64,000 nucleotides of DNA from a bacterium 1XD42-54 (GCA_003612585.1 RAZH01000011.1:1-64000), one strand, 5' to 3'; positions 8,476-17,564 are shown, counted from the stretch's first letter. The notes: generated from the sequence alone by a model not told the origin. Numbers and translations: made by a program.

Positions 8476-10448
8476 TTCTTACCACCACGCTTCTTCACTG
8501 TGATTGCTGATGCCAGGTCATTTCCCGGTTTCTTAAAATAGGCATCATTCGCTTTGGCAATCCTCTTTGGCATGAAGTCTACATACTGTTTTGTCATGTC
8601 CTCCGAGAAGTGTCCGAGATAATCCCGGATTGTCTGTATGGAAACGCCATCGTCATAAAAATGGGTAGCCAGCGTATGCCTGTAATCATGGGTTTTGAAA
8701 ATATATTCTCCGTCTGCAATCTGGTTCTTTATGCAGTGCTGCTGAAATTCCTGGCGGAAGGTTCCCACCCGGTATGCCCCTCCATTTTTCCCTTTAAATA
8801 TGTAATCTTTCGGACGGATATGATTCTTCTCTATATATTTCCGCATGACTCTGTACAGCACTAGCGGTATAGGTATCATTTTATCCGCCTTCATCTTAAT
8901 CTGGTAAACTTTCAGCCATGCATCTTCCCCATCCCAATAATAGGCGTCTCCTTTTAATGTGCATACTTCGCTGATCCTGAGTCCGGTACACCACAAATGT
9001 AAAAATATCAGCCTGGGAACCTGCGGAAATAAGTAGAGCTTATGCAGGATCTCCATATAAACTTTTTCTTCCACCGTTCTGTCATGATGCTCCGGGTATG
9101 TCTTTTTCAGATAAAACTCCGGTTGGAATGGAATTTCCTTGATGTATCCACGCACATTCAAAAACTGATAAAACTTCAAATAACACACAATTCTTTTATT
9201 AAACGTGTCATCCTTTGTATCCTTTTCTTCCAGCTCCCTGAAATAGCCATCCAGTTGATTTTCATCCACCTGGCAGATGGATATTTCTTCATTAAAATAT
9301 TCCAGCAGTTTCTTAACCTCATATAACTGTCCCCGGATGTTGGCTATGGTAAGCCCTCCGATTCCGACATGGTATTTTGCGTATTCCTGTAAAAGCTCCC
9401 GGTTCTTTCGGTTGGTAACTTCTATAAAGCTCAGCCGCTGCACCGGGCTGCTCGGATTCAGCCTGTCCTCCGCCAAGTGGAACCGTTCCATATACCACAC
9501 ATTGGCATGCCAGTGGATCTCCGGTGCTGTCAAAAATAAAATTTTCCGGCTGTTATCAATGATCTGCATGGAATTTTTCACATTGACCACTTTCTGCTCT
9601 ACGATTTTTTCAAATCGACAAATCTGGCTCAATTCCAGGCATTCCAAATCTTCGATACCTTCATCCACACAGAAATCATACAGCCAGTGCAGGGGCAGTA
9701 AGTACCGTACCCGCCTTTCCTTTGGATTGTCCCGGTATAGATTTTCCAATATATAGTTTAACAGCAGGAACACCTGCCTTTTCAATTTATCAGCCGCTCT
9801 CCTTGCAAAATCCCATACCAGTTCCTGCTTATCCTGGACGTATTCAAAATCCTTAACCAGTTCCGGATCCGGCAGGTAAGGCAGGAATATAATCTGCGCT
9901 TTATACTGCATCCGGTGCCTTGCCATTCCCGGCAGGCTGCTTATCTGATTTCGGATACTGTACTGTTTGATATGGTCGAATACCTTCAGATATTTCATCA
10001 CACGCTGCTCATTCCCAGTTTTTTGCAGTTCTGCTTCATATCGGCTCCGCACCGTGTAGTCAATATCCCTGATGTGATGGATCTCCTGCCGGATGAGGAA
10101 CCTCTTAATGTTTCCCTTCAATGCTACATCCGGCACCTGACATTCCCGGATCTCTGAGAGCAGCTCCCCGTATTCCGTTTCTACCCAATACTGCTGGATC
10201 TTCCGCAGTGCGGACGACCGCTCCACTACCTGCTTCTTCGTATAACTGCCGCTATCCGACAAACATTTTTTATATTCCTGAAGATCTTTTTCCTCTGCCA
10301 GAATAACATCATAAATCTCTTTTTTAATAAGGAAACTTTCCGCTTCTTCCCATAGTTCCTTCTGCAATATCCCGCCTGACATAAGCTGCCTGTGAAGATG
10401 CCGTATATCCTCCTGCCGTCCAGCTTGCAGTAATCTGATTGCAGACAC
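8472..10448 (-). CDS. tnpB: Tyrosine recombinase, TnpB-like
   Basis: This 658 aa protein has a long N-terminal half of unknown fold and a C-terminal tyrosine recombinase domain. The catalytic residues sit in WCTGLRISEVC, KTHDYRHTLATHF, DYLGHFSEDMT and the nucleophile motif KQYVDFMPKR. The length fits TnpB of Tn554 (about 630 aa). Translation starts at GTG 10448, with GGAGG seven bases upstream. It is separated from tnpA by only 15 nt, so the recombinases form one operon. Confidence 0.9.
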   Translation of the reverse strand: MSAIRLLQAGRQEDIRHLHRQLMSGGILQKELWEEAESFLIKKEIYDVILAEEKDLQEYKKCLSDSGSYTKKQVVERSSALRKIQQYWVETEYGELLSEIRECQVPDVALKGNIKRFLIRQEIHHIRDIDYTVRSRYEAELQKTGNEQRVMKYLKVFDHIKQYSIRNQISSLPGMARHRMQYKAQIIFLPYLPDPELVKDFEYVQDKQELVWDFARRAADKLKRQVFLLLNYILENLYRDNPKERRVRYLLPLHWLYDFCVDEGIEDLECLELSQICRFEKIVEQKVVNVKNSMQIIDNSRKILFLTAPEIHWHANVWYMERFHLAEDRLNPSSPVQRLSFIEVTNRKNRELLQEYAKYHVGIGGLTIANIRGQLYEVKKLLEYFNEEISICQVDENQLDGYFRELEEKDTKDDTFNKRIVCYLKFYQFLNVRGYIKEIPFQPEFYLKKTYPEHHDRTVEEKVYMEILHKLYLFPQVPRLIFLHLWCTGLRISEVCTLKGDAYYWDGEDAWLKVYQIKMKADKMIPIPLVLYRVMRKYIEKNHIRPKDYIFKGKNGGAYRVGTFRQEFQQHCIKNQIADGEYIFKTHDYRHTLATHFYDDGVSIQTIRDYLGHFSEDMTKQYVDFMPKRIAKANDAYFKKPGNDLASAITVKKRGGKK

Positions 10449-10463
10449 TTGACCGCCTCCTTC

Positions 10464-11582
10464 CTATAACAGATCCTGAATGCCATACATGGCCTGATGC
10501 TTACTGTAAAATGCATCACTGACTTCTATCAGTTCCTCATCTGTTATATTCAGATATTTCATGGTGGTCTCGATATTCCGATGTCCGAGTGCCTGGCTGA
10601 TAAGTTCCAGCTTCCAGCCATCTTTCCGCCTCGCATTTGCGAAGTAATGTCTCAGCATATGTGGGGATGACTTGATACCAGTCTTTTCCTCCAGCCTGCG
10701 TAACATTGCATACACCCCGCTTACTTTAAATGGTTTCCCTGCGTAATCACCGGAGACATTGATAAACAGGTATTCCTGTTTCAGAATCAGTTCCTTATAA
10801 TCTTCAATATAAAATGTTAGGATATCAAATGTCGCATCGCTGACCTTTGCCCTGCGGAATTCTGCATTCTTCGCCCTTGCACTATTCTCATTATCCTCCC
10901 GGAAATTCACATAGATCATGTGGTTCTCATAATCAATGTCCTCTCCATACCGGACACCTAAGAGTTCCCCGATACGAAACCCTGTCTCGGCCAATAATAA
11001 AAGCAGAACCTGATCGCGGCAGTTTGCACATTCCTGCAGCAAACTTACGATCTTGTCCTGCTCAATGGTTTTTCCCTGATGTCCTTTTTCTTTCAGATAA
11101 CCCCGAAAGCTCTTTCGGTTCAGTACCCTTCTTACGCCTATCGAATTTCGCACAATCGTCTGTGCATCTGACAGAACCTTCAGGCTTTCTGACTGGTCGT
11201 TTTCCCGTTCCATAAAAGTATAGAACCGGAACACTTCTTTCAAATACGCATTGCAAGTTTCGTTATTCGGAAGCTTTGAATAATCCTCCCGGCTATGCTC
11301 ACCTGCTTTTAACCATATCAGAAAGTCTGTAAAGTGTTCATGCTGTTCGGCATATTTCATTTGGTAAACATCGTCCAGGTGCAGTTGGTTCTCATCCATA
11401 AAGTTCAGATAATAGGATAATGCAAATGCGCTTCTCCGGATCGTATTCGGTGATATCTTCGACCGTTTCTTGTGCATCAGATATTTGGAAGGTAAAAGTA
11501 CAATATCCATGCTTTCTTTCTCCCGGATAAAATAGAATTTTTCCTGTTTCTCCGTCTGCATGTCTACAACATATTGTGCCAT
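10464..11582 (-). CDS. tnpA: Tyrosine recombinase, TnpA-like
   Basis: This 372 aa integrase has a SAM-like core-binding region. Its catalytic residues are in ETGFRIGELLG, SSPHMLRHYFANA, ISQALGHRNIET and the nucleophile motif MKYLNITDEEL. I chose Met24 of the open frame (MAQYVVDMQTE, 11582) because an AGGAAG site precedes it; the longer form overlaps nothing useful. It is the first gene of the recombinase operon, as in Tn554, although here the operon reads towards the element end rather than away from it. Confidence 0.9.
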   Translation of the reverse strand: MAQYVVDMQTEKQEKFYFIREKESMDIVLLPSKYLMHKKRSKISPNTIRRSAFALSYYLNFMDENQLHLDDVYQMKYAEQHEHFTDFLIWLKAGEHSREDYSKLPNNETCNAYLKEVFRFYTFMERENDQSESLKVLSDAQTIVRNSIGVRRVLNRKSFRGYLKEKGHQGKTIEQDKIVSLLQECANCRDQVLLLLLAETGFRIGELLGVRYGEDIDYENHMIYVNFREDNENSARAKNAEFRRAKVSDATFDILTFYIEDYKELILKQEYLFINVSGDYAGKPFKVSGVYAMLRRLEEKTGIKSSPHMLRHYFANARRKDGWKLELISQALGHRNIETTMKYLNITDEELIEVSDAFYSKHQAMYGIQDLL

Positions 11583-11741
11583 TTTACTCACTTCCTTCCT
11601 TTCTAACGCTATACACAGTATACCCACTCCGGGGCAACAAAGCAATTCCAAACTCCCCTGAAAACGTCTGAAATACCACTGAACTTTTTTCGCAAAGCGG
11701 TTCCTGATCTGGTCAGAACCAACAACGCCACGAACCTGTTT

Positions 11742-13709
11742 CTACATATAATATCCTTCCTGTTTCTGCCTGCGGATAAAGGCTTCCACATCCTCAATTG
11801 ACTCCGCCATCTGACAGGCTGGAAGCGCACACAGGACATCCTCATGATACCTGCCCCCGGCTACTGCCCGGTGATCCAGGATAGACACTACGCAGGTATC
11901 GCTCTCCGTCCGGATCGCCCTTCCAAAACCCTGACGCAGCTTTTTCTGCATATCTGGCACAATGATATCCCGGATATATTCCGGCAGGGTAGCATACCGC
12001 TCTTTTTCCGCCTCCCTTAATGGATCCGGGACAGCAAAGGGCAGCCTTACGATAATCAGCGATGATACGATGTCTCCCGGAAAATCAACACCTTCCCAAC
12101 AGGAGCCGGCTGCGAACAGCACCGCATTCTCCAATGTTTTAAACCGCATGATCTCCTCCTGGGCATTGCGCCATACTTCCACCATCGGGAAAGGCAGGCT
12201 GTCCCGCAAAATCTGGTAAACGCTGCCCATTAAAGAATAAGAGGTGAACAGCACCAGCGTATGTCCGTAAGTCGAACAGATCAGCCGTTGGATATGCTGT
12301 GCCAGCATGACGGCTTCCTCCCGGCTGCCATGCTTTGTCCTTTGCAGCGTCTGCGGCAGATACAATAAACAGTTCTTATCATAGGCAAATGGAGATTCCG
12401 CCACATATTCCGTTACCCGGACTTCCTTTCCCAGCCCGTTTTCCTGCCGGGTGCGGGAAAAGCCATTCCCGGCCTTTAAGGTGCCGCTGGTCAGGATGGC
12501 CGGGAATCCCCTGCTCCACAACACGCCGGAGAGAATGTCCGGGATCTTCCTGCTTGTGGCACACAGCTGCGGCAGTTTTCCTTTATCCTGCTCCAAATGC
12601 AGAATGTAGCGTTTGCCGGAGCCTGCAAAAATAGATAACACCTCTCCTGCTTCTTCCAGCTGGTTCCGTATCCATCCCGGAGCGATTCCCCTTAGTTTTC
12701 CTGTCAGTTCCTTTAAAAGTGCCTTTCCTTCTTCCAGCACGATGGCACATTCCTCCGTCATATGGAAAGCCGATGCTGGTCCATCCTTTGCTATGGAATT
12801 TTCTCTGACTACGTGGAACAGGTTATGGAAAACACTTTTTAACTTCTTGGCAGCCATCCCCTGATGCTCCCGTTCAAGAAAATAGCAGATTTCCAGAATA
12901 TCTTCATAACAGAGTGATTTTCCATACATCTGCCTTGCCGCCTCCGGAAGTTTATGGGCTTCGTCCACAATAAGCGCCCGGTAATCCGTCAAAAGCGGTT
13001 TATAATCCTTAGCCCGGTGGGAGGAATCCGCAAGCAGATAATTATGGTTACAGATCTGGAAAAAGATATCCGGATCCCGTGCCTGTTTCAGATACATCTG
13101 GTAACGGCAGCTTGTCCTTCCCGGACACTCTTTCGGGCAGAACTTCGGGACACAGACCAGCCTGCGGTCAAAACTGCTCAGATTAGGCACCTCATCCATG
13201 TCGTAGATCTGCTTTAAAGAAAACAGCGCTTTTTTCTGCAGCTCATTCTTAGGTTTTTCCCGGACAGCCTCTAACCGCACTCCCAGGCGTTCATCACAGA
13301 CAAAATGCTCCTTTCCCTTCCGCACGATTGCTTTTAGTGGGGAACCGATCAATCCGGCTGACAAAAAGACATCGGATAAAAAAGGAATATACTCTTGTAT
13401 GATCGCCTCCTGCAGCGCAATGCTGGATGTGGAGATGACGATTGGCCGCTTATCGCACAGCCACCCATTTCCCGTTGCTGCCACATATTTCCTCATTAAG
13501 ATGCAGGCCACCAGATATGCATAGGTTTTCCCGATTCCCACACCTGCGTCACAAAGTGCAATATTTCCTTCCAGCAGGGCGTCCAACATCTGATGGCTTA
13601 ATTTTACCTGTTCTTCCCTGACGCTTAGGCCAGCCTGCGGCAAAAGCGTCAAAAAAATAAAGTCAACCTCCCGATGTGCTTTTCTTTGATATTGATTCTT
13701 ATAATTCAT
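11742..13709 (-). CDS. DinG/XPD-type ATP-dependent DNA helicase
   Basis: This 655 aa superfamily 2 helicase has Walker A DAGVGIGKTYAYL near residue 53 and a DEAH box in LIVDEAHKLP. A four-cysteine cluster of the iron-sulfur type (C-x5-C-x3-C-x5-C) lies between them. The C-terminal motifs are CWEGVDFPGD and QGFGRAIRTESD. DinG-family enzymes unwind R-loops and forked DNA 5' to 3'. It sits just upstream of tnpA and in the same direction, so a role in element processing or replication is plausible but inferred. Confidence 0.88.
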   Translation of the reverse strand: MNYKNQYQRKAHREVDFIFLTLLPQAGLSVREEQVKLSHQMLDALLEGNIALCDAGVGIGKTYAYLVACILMRKYVAATGNGWLCDKRPIVISTSSIALQEAIIQEYIPFLSDVFLSAGLIGSPLKAIVRKGKEHFVCDERLGVRLEAVREKPKNELQKKALFSLKQIYDMDEVPNLSSFDRRLVCVPKFCPKECPGRTSCRYQMYLKQARDPDIFFQICNHNYLLADSSHRAKDYKPLLTDYRALIVDEAHKLPEAARQMYGKSLCYEDILEICYFLEREHQGMAAKKLKSVFHNLFHVVRENSIAKDGPASAFHMTEECAIVLEEGKALLKELTGKLRGIAPGWIRNQLEEAGEVLSIFAGSGKRYILHLEQDKGKLPQLCATSRKIPDILSGVLWSRGFPAILTSGTLKAGNGFSRTRQENGLGKEVRVTEYVAESPFAYDKNCLLYLPQTLQRTKHGSREEAVMLAQHIQRLICSTYGHTLVLFTSYSLMGSVYQILRDSLPFPMVEVWRNAQEEIMRFKTLENAVLFAAGSCWEGVDFPGDIVSSLIIVRLPFAVPDPLREAEKERYATLPEYIRDIIVPDMQKKLRQGFGRAIRTESDTCVVSILDHRAVAGGRYHEDVLCALPACQMAESIEDVEAFIRRQKQEGYYM

Positions 13710-14301
13710 TTCATAGCCTGCCTTTCACGCATGACGTCAATACCAAAGAAAAACACATCCTTTTAAAACACGGCTGTGAGTTTCCCCACAGCCGCATATA
13801 TCTGATATCAACGACACACTTCCATTGATTTCTAAATTGTTGTTCATTGTCGGCGTCATATTTGACCTCGCACCCCTGACAGCCTGTGCCACTTCTTTCA
13901 TAGCATATATGGGAACATTACTGGCAGGCATCTGGCGGATGCCATTCGCAAATGTTCTGAGGGTCTTGCTGATTACAACCCGGAGTCCATCTTCTGCTCG
14001 CTGGCAGGAAACGTATCATTATCCCCCATGGATGCTCATGGCGGAGAGCCAGCCGCGGCTCCCTGACAGGTCTGATGGATCGCTCGGAGAAAACCGGAAC
14101 AGCTACTAGATAGGAGCCTGTACAACAAATTATACAACGGCTCGCCACTGGCATCTGTTTCCGGTTTTCCCGTCATGGCGCTCATCCTGCAACGCTACCA
14201 TCCATAGGAACGTACCAGTAATGCTGGTATAAAATTTTCAATGTGCGTAAAAAGGGACACTATCCCCCTTTCTACTTACTAGCCGATGGGATAGCCCGTT
14301 T
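13710..14301. other. Gene-poor interval with hairpins and unproven short frames
   Basis: No gene is well supported here. An inverted repeat (CGGCTGTG with CACAGCCG, about 13770-13793) followed on the minus strand by TGTTTT could end a transcript. A 46 codon minus-strand frame (14036-14176, starting MTGKPETDASGEPLYNLLY) looks protein-like but has only a weak ribosome binding site, and two further overlapping frames follow it. It may be a decayed gene of the element backbone. Confidence 0.4.
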
Positions 14302-14742
14302 TTATTCAGCTTTCACAATTTTTTTTATTTTTTCCCGTAACCGCCTTAGTTTCGTATAAACCGTCTGCTCCGGCATGCCAATATGAGAACCAATCTCCTT
14401 TGGGGCATATCCCATCATCTTAAGGACAACGATCTGCAGTGTTTTCCTGTCTGCTTCCAGCAAGATATGTAGTAACCGTTCATCACCTATGGCATCCAGC
14501 AGTTCTTCCACACTCTGAATCTGATCTTCACAGATCTCCGTTTCTGCCAATAATAACTCCATATAGTCCAGCAACGGGATCTGATGCTCCTGGTAACGCC
14601 TTTCAGAATTAAAATCCGCCCAGTCGCTTTCACGCAGTGCCTGGATGGACGCTTCATCCATGCCCAGCTCCCGGAGTTTATCTTCCTCACGTTCTTTCCA
14701 GTTCTTCCATTTTTGTTCTTCTCTTGCTTTGTTATAAGCCAC
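14302..14742 (-). CDS. Sigma-70 region 4-like protein
   Basis: This 146 aa protein has a charged N-terminal half and a C-terminal helix-turn-helix of the sigma-70 region 4 type (ILLEADRKTLQIVVLKMMGY then APKEIGSHIGMPEQTVYTKL). There is no visible region 2, so it is not a complete sigma factor. ICEs of this group often carry such truncated sigma-like regulators. Translation starts at GTG 14742 behind a GGAGG site. Probably it regulates element genes; the target is unknown. Confidence 0.75.
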   Translation of the reverse strand: MAYNKAREEQKWKNWKEREEDKLRELGMDEASIQALRESDWADFNSERRYQEHQIPLLDYMELLLAETEICEDQIQSVEELLDAIGDERLLHILLEADRKTLQIVVLKMMGYAPKEIGSHIGMPEQTVYTKLRRLREKIKKIVKAE

Positions 14743-15040
14743 CTTTCTTTACCTCCGATCTGAAATTTTTTAGAAATCAAATCGAAGTGGCGGCGGTGAG
14801 CGGCATCTTAATTCCCCATGACAGGGAGCATCAAAACTGTATCTTTGGATACCCGCATATCCGGTATCTCTTTTTCCAAAAGCATATAAAATATATTGGA
14901 AGCCCCAGGGCTTGGCAGCTATTTGCCCTCTCCGGATTACCAACTTTCGTGATGCCTCGTAATGGTTTCATAAAGCTTCCATTGGAAGATACAGTTCATA
15001 TTCTGATGCCAGACGCCAATATTTGCGAAAAATCGACAAA

Positions 15041-15081
15041 CAAAAACGCCAGATAGCTTCACCTGCTTTCTGGCGTTTTTG
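15041..15081. terminator. Bidirectional rho-independent terminator
   Basis: Two 13 nt arms (CAAAAACGCCAGA and TCTGGCGTTTTTG) form a perfect inverted repeat around a 15 nt loop. An A-run lies on one side and a T-run on the other, so the structure can stop transcription in both directions. Confidence 0.8.
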
Positions 15082-15434
15082 TTTCGTCTTGCATTATATG
15101 TGTTATTGTGCGTATCTAACACGCAGTATAGTGCATGTTCATGGGTATAAGGTACTCTTTTGTAGTCTAAGATTTTTTTCGCTGGTCACCTGACCGGAAT
15201 CTATATCCTTTCGTAAAAATAATGCCATCCATGATTTTCTCCTGACGGCTTATCACAGATGGCATAACACAAATAAACCCTGCTGCAAGAAGCCGTTTTT
15301 TTTATTGGCTCCCCAACAGGGCTTTCCATTCTTACATTCAGGAACTACTATGCTCTTTTTTTACACAGTATTTCCCTGATCCTTATTCTGTTTTTCAAAA
15401 CCGGCACTATAACACCTATTTTATACATACTTAA

Positions 15435-15452
15435 AGGGAATGTATTTTCCCT
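15435..15452. promoter_or_regulatory. Probable operator of the XRE repressor
   Basis: AGGGAA and TTCCCT flank a 6 nt spacer, giving an 18 bp dyad 37 nt before the XRE start codon. TATACAT lies just upstream and could be a -10. Such dyads are typical autoregulatory sites; binding is inferred. Confidence 0.5.
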
Positions 15453-15488
15453 AATCGGTACGGTAGAATGTATTTGAGGTGAGCTATC

Positions 15489-15854
15489 ATGCCGAAAGAC
15501 AAACTTATCTATTTGGGAGATTGTATCCGTTCCAAGAGGAAAGATTGCAATCTTACCCAACAGGAGCTGGCCGATCAGTGTGGTTTGGCTGTCAAGACCA
15601 TTCAGGATATTGAGAAAGGCAGGAAAAATCCTTCTTACATAACCTTATCTCTTTTAATTGAACGGTTGGGAATTTCCCCAAATTCCCTTTTCCCAGCCAA
15701 ATCCACCGTAAAAAACGAACTGGCAGAACACGTTATTGGTAAACTCCAGGTATGCAGCGAAGAAAATCAGGCAATTCTTCTTCATACAATGGATTTTTTA
15801 TCGGAGCAGTTACTGACCAGCCAGCACAAACCGGAATCAAAAGATTCCGATTGA
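15489..15854 (+). CDS. XRE-family helix-turn-helix regulator
   Basis: This 121 aa protein has a Cro/CI-type HTH in residues 9-63: IRSKRKDCNLTQQELADQ, then GLAVKTIQDIEKGRKNPS, then LIERLGISPNSLF. The C-terminal half has no recognised domain and may mediate dimerisation. It is one of the very few plus-strand genes in the element and has a dyad operator upstream. It is a candidate switch for the divergent minus-strand functions. Confidence 0.85.
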   Translation: MPKDKLIYLGDCIRSKRKDCNLTQQELADQCGLAVKTIQDIEKGRKNPSYITLSLLIERLGISPNSLFPAKSTVKNELAEHVIGKLQVCSEENQAILLHTMDFLSEQLLTSQHKPESKDSD

Positions 15855-16007
15855 AACCAGTAGTACAAGACTTCCTTGTTGCTGCTGGTTTCTTTTTTCT
15901 GCCATTATAAACTACCGGGTTATGAATGACCTATGAACGAGTTATGAACCGTCTATAATTTTAAAAAGTTTTCGACAAAATATGGCAGAACATGTTGTAA
16001 CGTAATA

Positions 16008-16052
16008 GAGCCGACAACCTGAGAATGTAATCTCTCCATAGGTTATCGGCTC
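16008..16052 (-). terminator. Terminator of the decayed KTR gene copy
   Basis: GAGCCGACAACCT and AGGTTATCGGCTC form a nearly perfect 13 bp stem. The same structure recurs at about 17343-17387 after the second KTR gene, showing that both come from the same gene type. Confidence 0.65.
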
Positions 16053-16144
16053 TGCATCTTAGCGTCTGGCTCTTTGATAACAAACATATTTATTTCCTTT
16101 ACATCGATTAAAGTCTCCTGTTTACACTTAGGGCAAAATAGCGG
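16043..16144 (-). pseudogene. 3' remnant of a cysteine-rich KTR protein gene
   Basis: Thirty-three codons before TAA read PLFCPKCKQETLIDVKE and end with IKEPDAKMQSR. This is the normal C-terminus of the small cysteine-rich KTR proteins common on Tn916/Tn1549-type elements. The N-terminal half, with the first CxxC pair and the Lys-Thr-Arg motif, is missing. Upstream sequence is unrelated, so the gene has been cut by a deletion or insertion. Confidence 0.75.
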
Positions 16145-16233
16145 AAAAACAACCAGCGCCTAGTACTTATCCCCCTAGTTCCTTCCAGACTACTTTTTAA
16201 ATCGCAGACTGTTTGAATGACTAGCTTGAATTA

Positions 16234-16524
16234 TCATTCATTAGCGCTCTCCATGAACTTTTCATAAATTTCCTCGGCCTGCTCCTTCCATTCATCCGAT
16301 ACATTGATTCCTGTATCTGATATTTCTCTATACGGAATTTTAATTTCATTTAAAGCAGAAGCAAATTCCCGCAACTCTGATTGCTCTGAAAAATGATAGT
16401 TGTTTCCTCGCATCTTCTGTACAACCAAAGGCATCTTTATTGCTCCTATAAGCAACACTGCTAACAAAACACCCGATCCAGCGCACATAATTTTTGTTAA
16501 TCCACTTCCATATCTTCTACGCAC
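16234..16524 (-). CDS. Small membrane-anchored protein of unknown function (96 aa)
   Basis: It starts at GTG 16524 with GGGAGG seven bases upstream. An N-terminal hydrophobic helix covers about residues 13-35, followed by a soluble acidic tail ending in MESANE. I do not recognise the family. Its start overlaps the stop of the 52 aa gene before it by 8 nt, so the two are probably translated together and may form a two-component membrane unit. Confidence 0.6.
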   Translation of the reverse strand: MRRRYGSGLTKIMCAGSGVLLAVLLIGAIKMPLVVQKMRGNNYHFSEQSELREFASALNEIKIPYREISDTGINVSDEWKEQAEEIYEKFMESANE

Positions 16525-16675
16525 GTCTTTTCCTCCCTATCTTCCCTGGTAAATATATACTGGTAGGTTTATCCGCACCTCCGATAATTCTAACGGAAAC
16601 TAGTTCCTTTCTTGTTATCCACATGGCGGCGCCAATAGCTACGCCAGTCAACAGTAAAATTATGTATTTCTTCAT
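16517..16675 (-). CDS. 52 aa membrane peptide with an IGGADxPTSI motif
   Basis: It starts MKKYIILLLTGVAIGAAMWI, a single membrane helix, then reads VRIIGGADKPTSIYLPGKIG and a basic end. The Ile-Gly-Gly-Ala-Asp-x-Pro-Thr-Ser-Ile segment resembles a conserved segment of the beta subunit of sodium-pumping decarboxylases. It also recurs in small clostridial membrane peptides, as I remember them. A full decarboxylase is excluded by size. The ATG at 16675 has only a distant GGGTG site. The function is unknown; it precedes and overlaps the 96 aa gene. Confidence 0.6.
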   Translation of the reverse strand: MKKYIILLLTGVAIGAAMWITRKELVSVRIIGGADKPTSIYLPGKIGRKRRA

Positions 16676-16955
16676 AAATTTAAATCACCCTTATGCTCCC
16701 CTAAATTTCCACTCCATCAACAGTTTCCATTATAACATACCTGCCTGCAAAAGAAAAAACGGCAGCCACATCCGTTTTCAGTTTCTTACTGCCAGCCATC
16801 CTCATACTTTAAATTCATAGCCGCTTCCGATAGGTGCCCTTATGTACTAATCTTCAATCTTTTGATCCGGCTTACCACGTTCGTCACCACTACCTCGCCA
16901 TCTCCGGATTCATTCCACACGGTTTCATAATATATCAACCAGAACAGTTTTCTCT

Positions 16956-17240
16956 TTACTCTGTTCCAGGCGTTACCTCTTCTTCCACAAACCGATACCC
17001 TTTCCAAACCATCGTCTGAATTAAATCTGAGTTCTTTAGCTTTCTCCTGAGTTGGCAGATCACGTTGTAGATTGCATGCTCACACCCTGCCACGCTTTGC
17101 TTCCACACAGTTTCATAGATCTGTTCCGGTGAAAACACCCATCCTGGGTACTTCATCAATAGTCAAAGAGCCTCAAATTCTTTCTGGTAAAAAACTATTT
17201 TATCTCCGGCTAATGTAACCGTATAGCATTGTAGAGCAAT
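16956..17240 (-). pseudogene. Decayed OmpR/PhoB-type winged-helix gene
   Basis: The frame reads KIVFYQKEFEAL, then TGA (17163-17165), then the rest of a winged-helix domain: YPGWVFSPEQIYETVWKQ, HAIYNVICQLRRKL, VWKGYRFVEE. It aligns along its length with the intact orphan winged-helix genes at 19990 and 24186. The in-frame stop removes the N-terminal strands, so it is probably non-functional. A short product from TTG 17159 cannot be excluded. Confidence 0.7.
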
Positions 17241-17308
17241 AGTAAGACTACCTTGTTAGATGACGTGTTGTTGTTCTATATTCATGCATACTAACTTTGC
17301 CACTCTCC

Positions 17309-17557
17309 CTATACATTGGGTAATAAGTTTATAAAAACAATGGAGCCGACAACCTGCGAGTTTTGAACTCGATAGGTTATCGGCTCTGCGTCTGGCTCTT
17401 TGATAACTGTTACTTGCAAATTCTTTGCTTCAACCAATGTTTCCTGTTTACATTTCGGACAATAAAGAGGATAGTTTCTTAAAATTGTATCTTCTCTTAT
17501 TCTGTCACGGGTTTTATTACCACAAACAGGGCAACGTATCCAGTCTATATTTTGCAT
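17309..17557 (-). CDS. Cysteine-rich KTR-type protein with altered C-terminus
   Basis: From ATG 17557 (GGGAGG ten bases upstream) it reads MQNIDWIRCPVCGNKTRDRI, then YPLYCPKCKQETLVEAK. These two CxxC pairs form a zinc ribbon with the Lys-Thr-Arg motif. After IKEPDAE it departs from the family. Compared with the remnant at 16043, eight nucleotides are missing just before the usual stop, and the frame then runs through its own terminator hairpin for some 15 extra codons. The function of KTR proteins is unknown. They are typical ICE passengers. Confidence 0.8.
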   Translation of the reverse strand: MQNIDWIRCPVCGNKTRDRIREDTILRNYPLYCPKCKQETLVEAKNLQVTVIKEPDAEPITYRVQNSQVVGSIVFINLLPNV

Positions 17558-17564
17558 TACACTA

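Larger units (their letters stand above)
14743..15488. other. Intergenic region upstream of the XRE gene
   Basis: About 750 nt without a supported gene. It holds one strong inverted-repeat terminator (listed separately). An 8 bp inverted repeat (ATGCCATC with GATGGCAT, about 15222-15265) and the operator-like repeat before the XRE gene are also present. The sigma-like gene and the XRE gene diverge from here, so their promoters must lie in it. Confidence 0.5.

Noticed and set aside
13737-14154. Overlapping minus-strand frames after the sigma-like gene
   Set aside because: They overlap one another in different registers, lack good ribosome binding sites, and one runs through a hairpin. They may be decayed sequence, so the interval was described instead.
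15348-15560. 70 codon minus-strand frame overlapping the XRE start
   Set aside because: Antisense to the operator and XRE gene, without ribosome binding site or motif.
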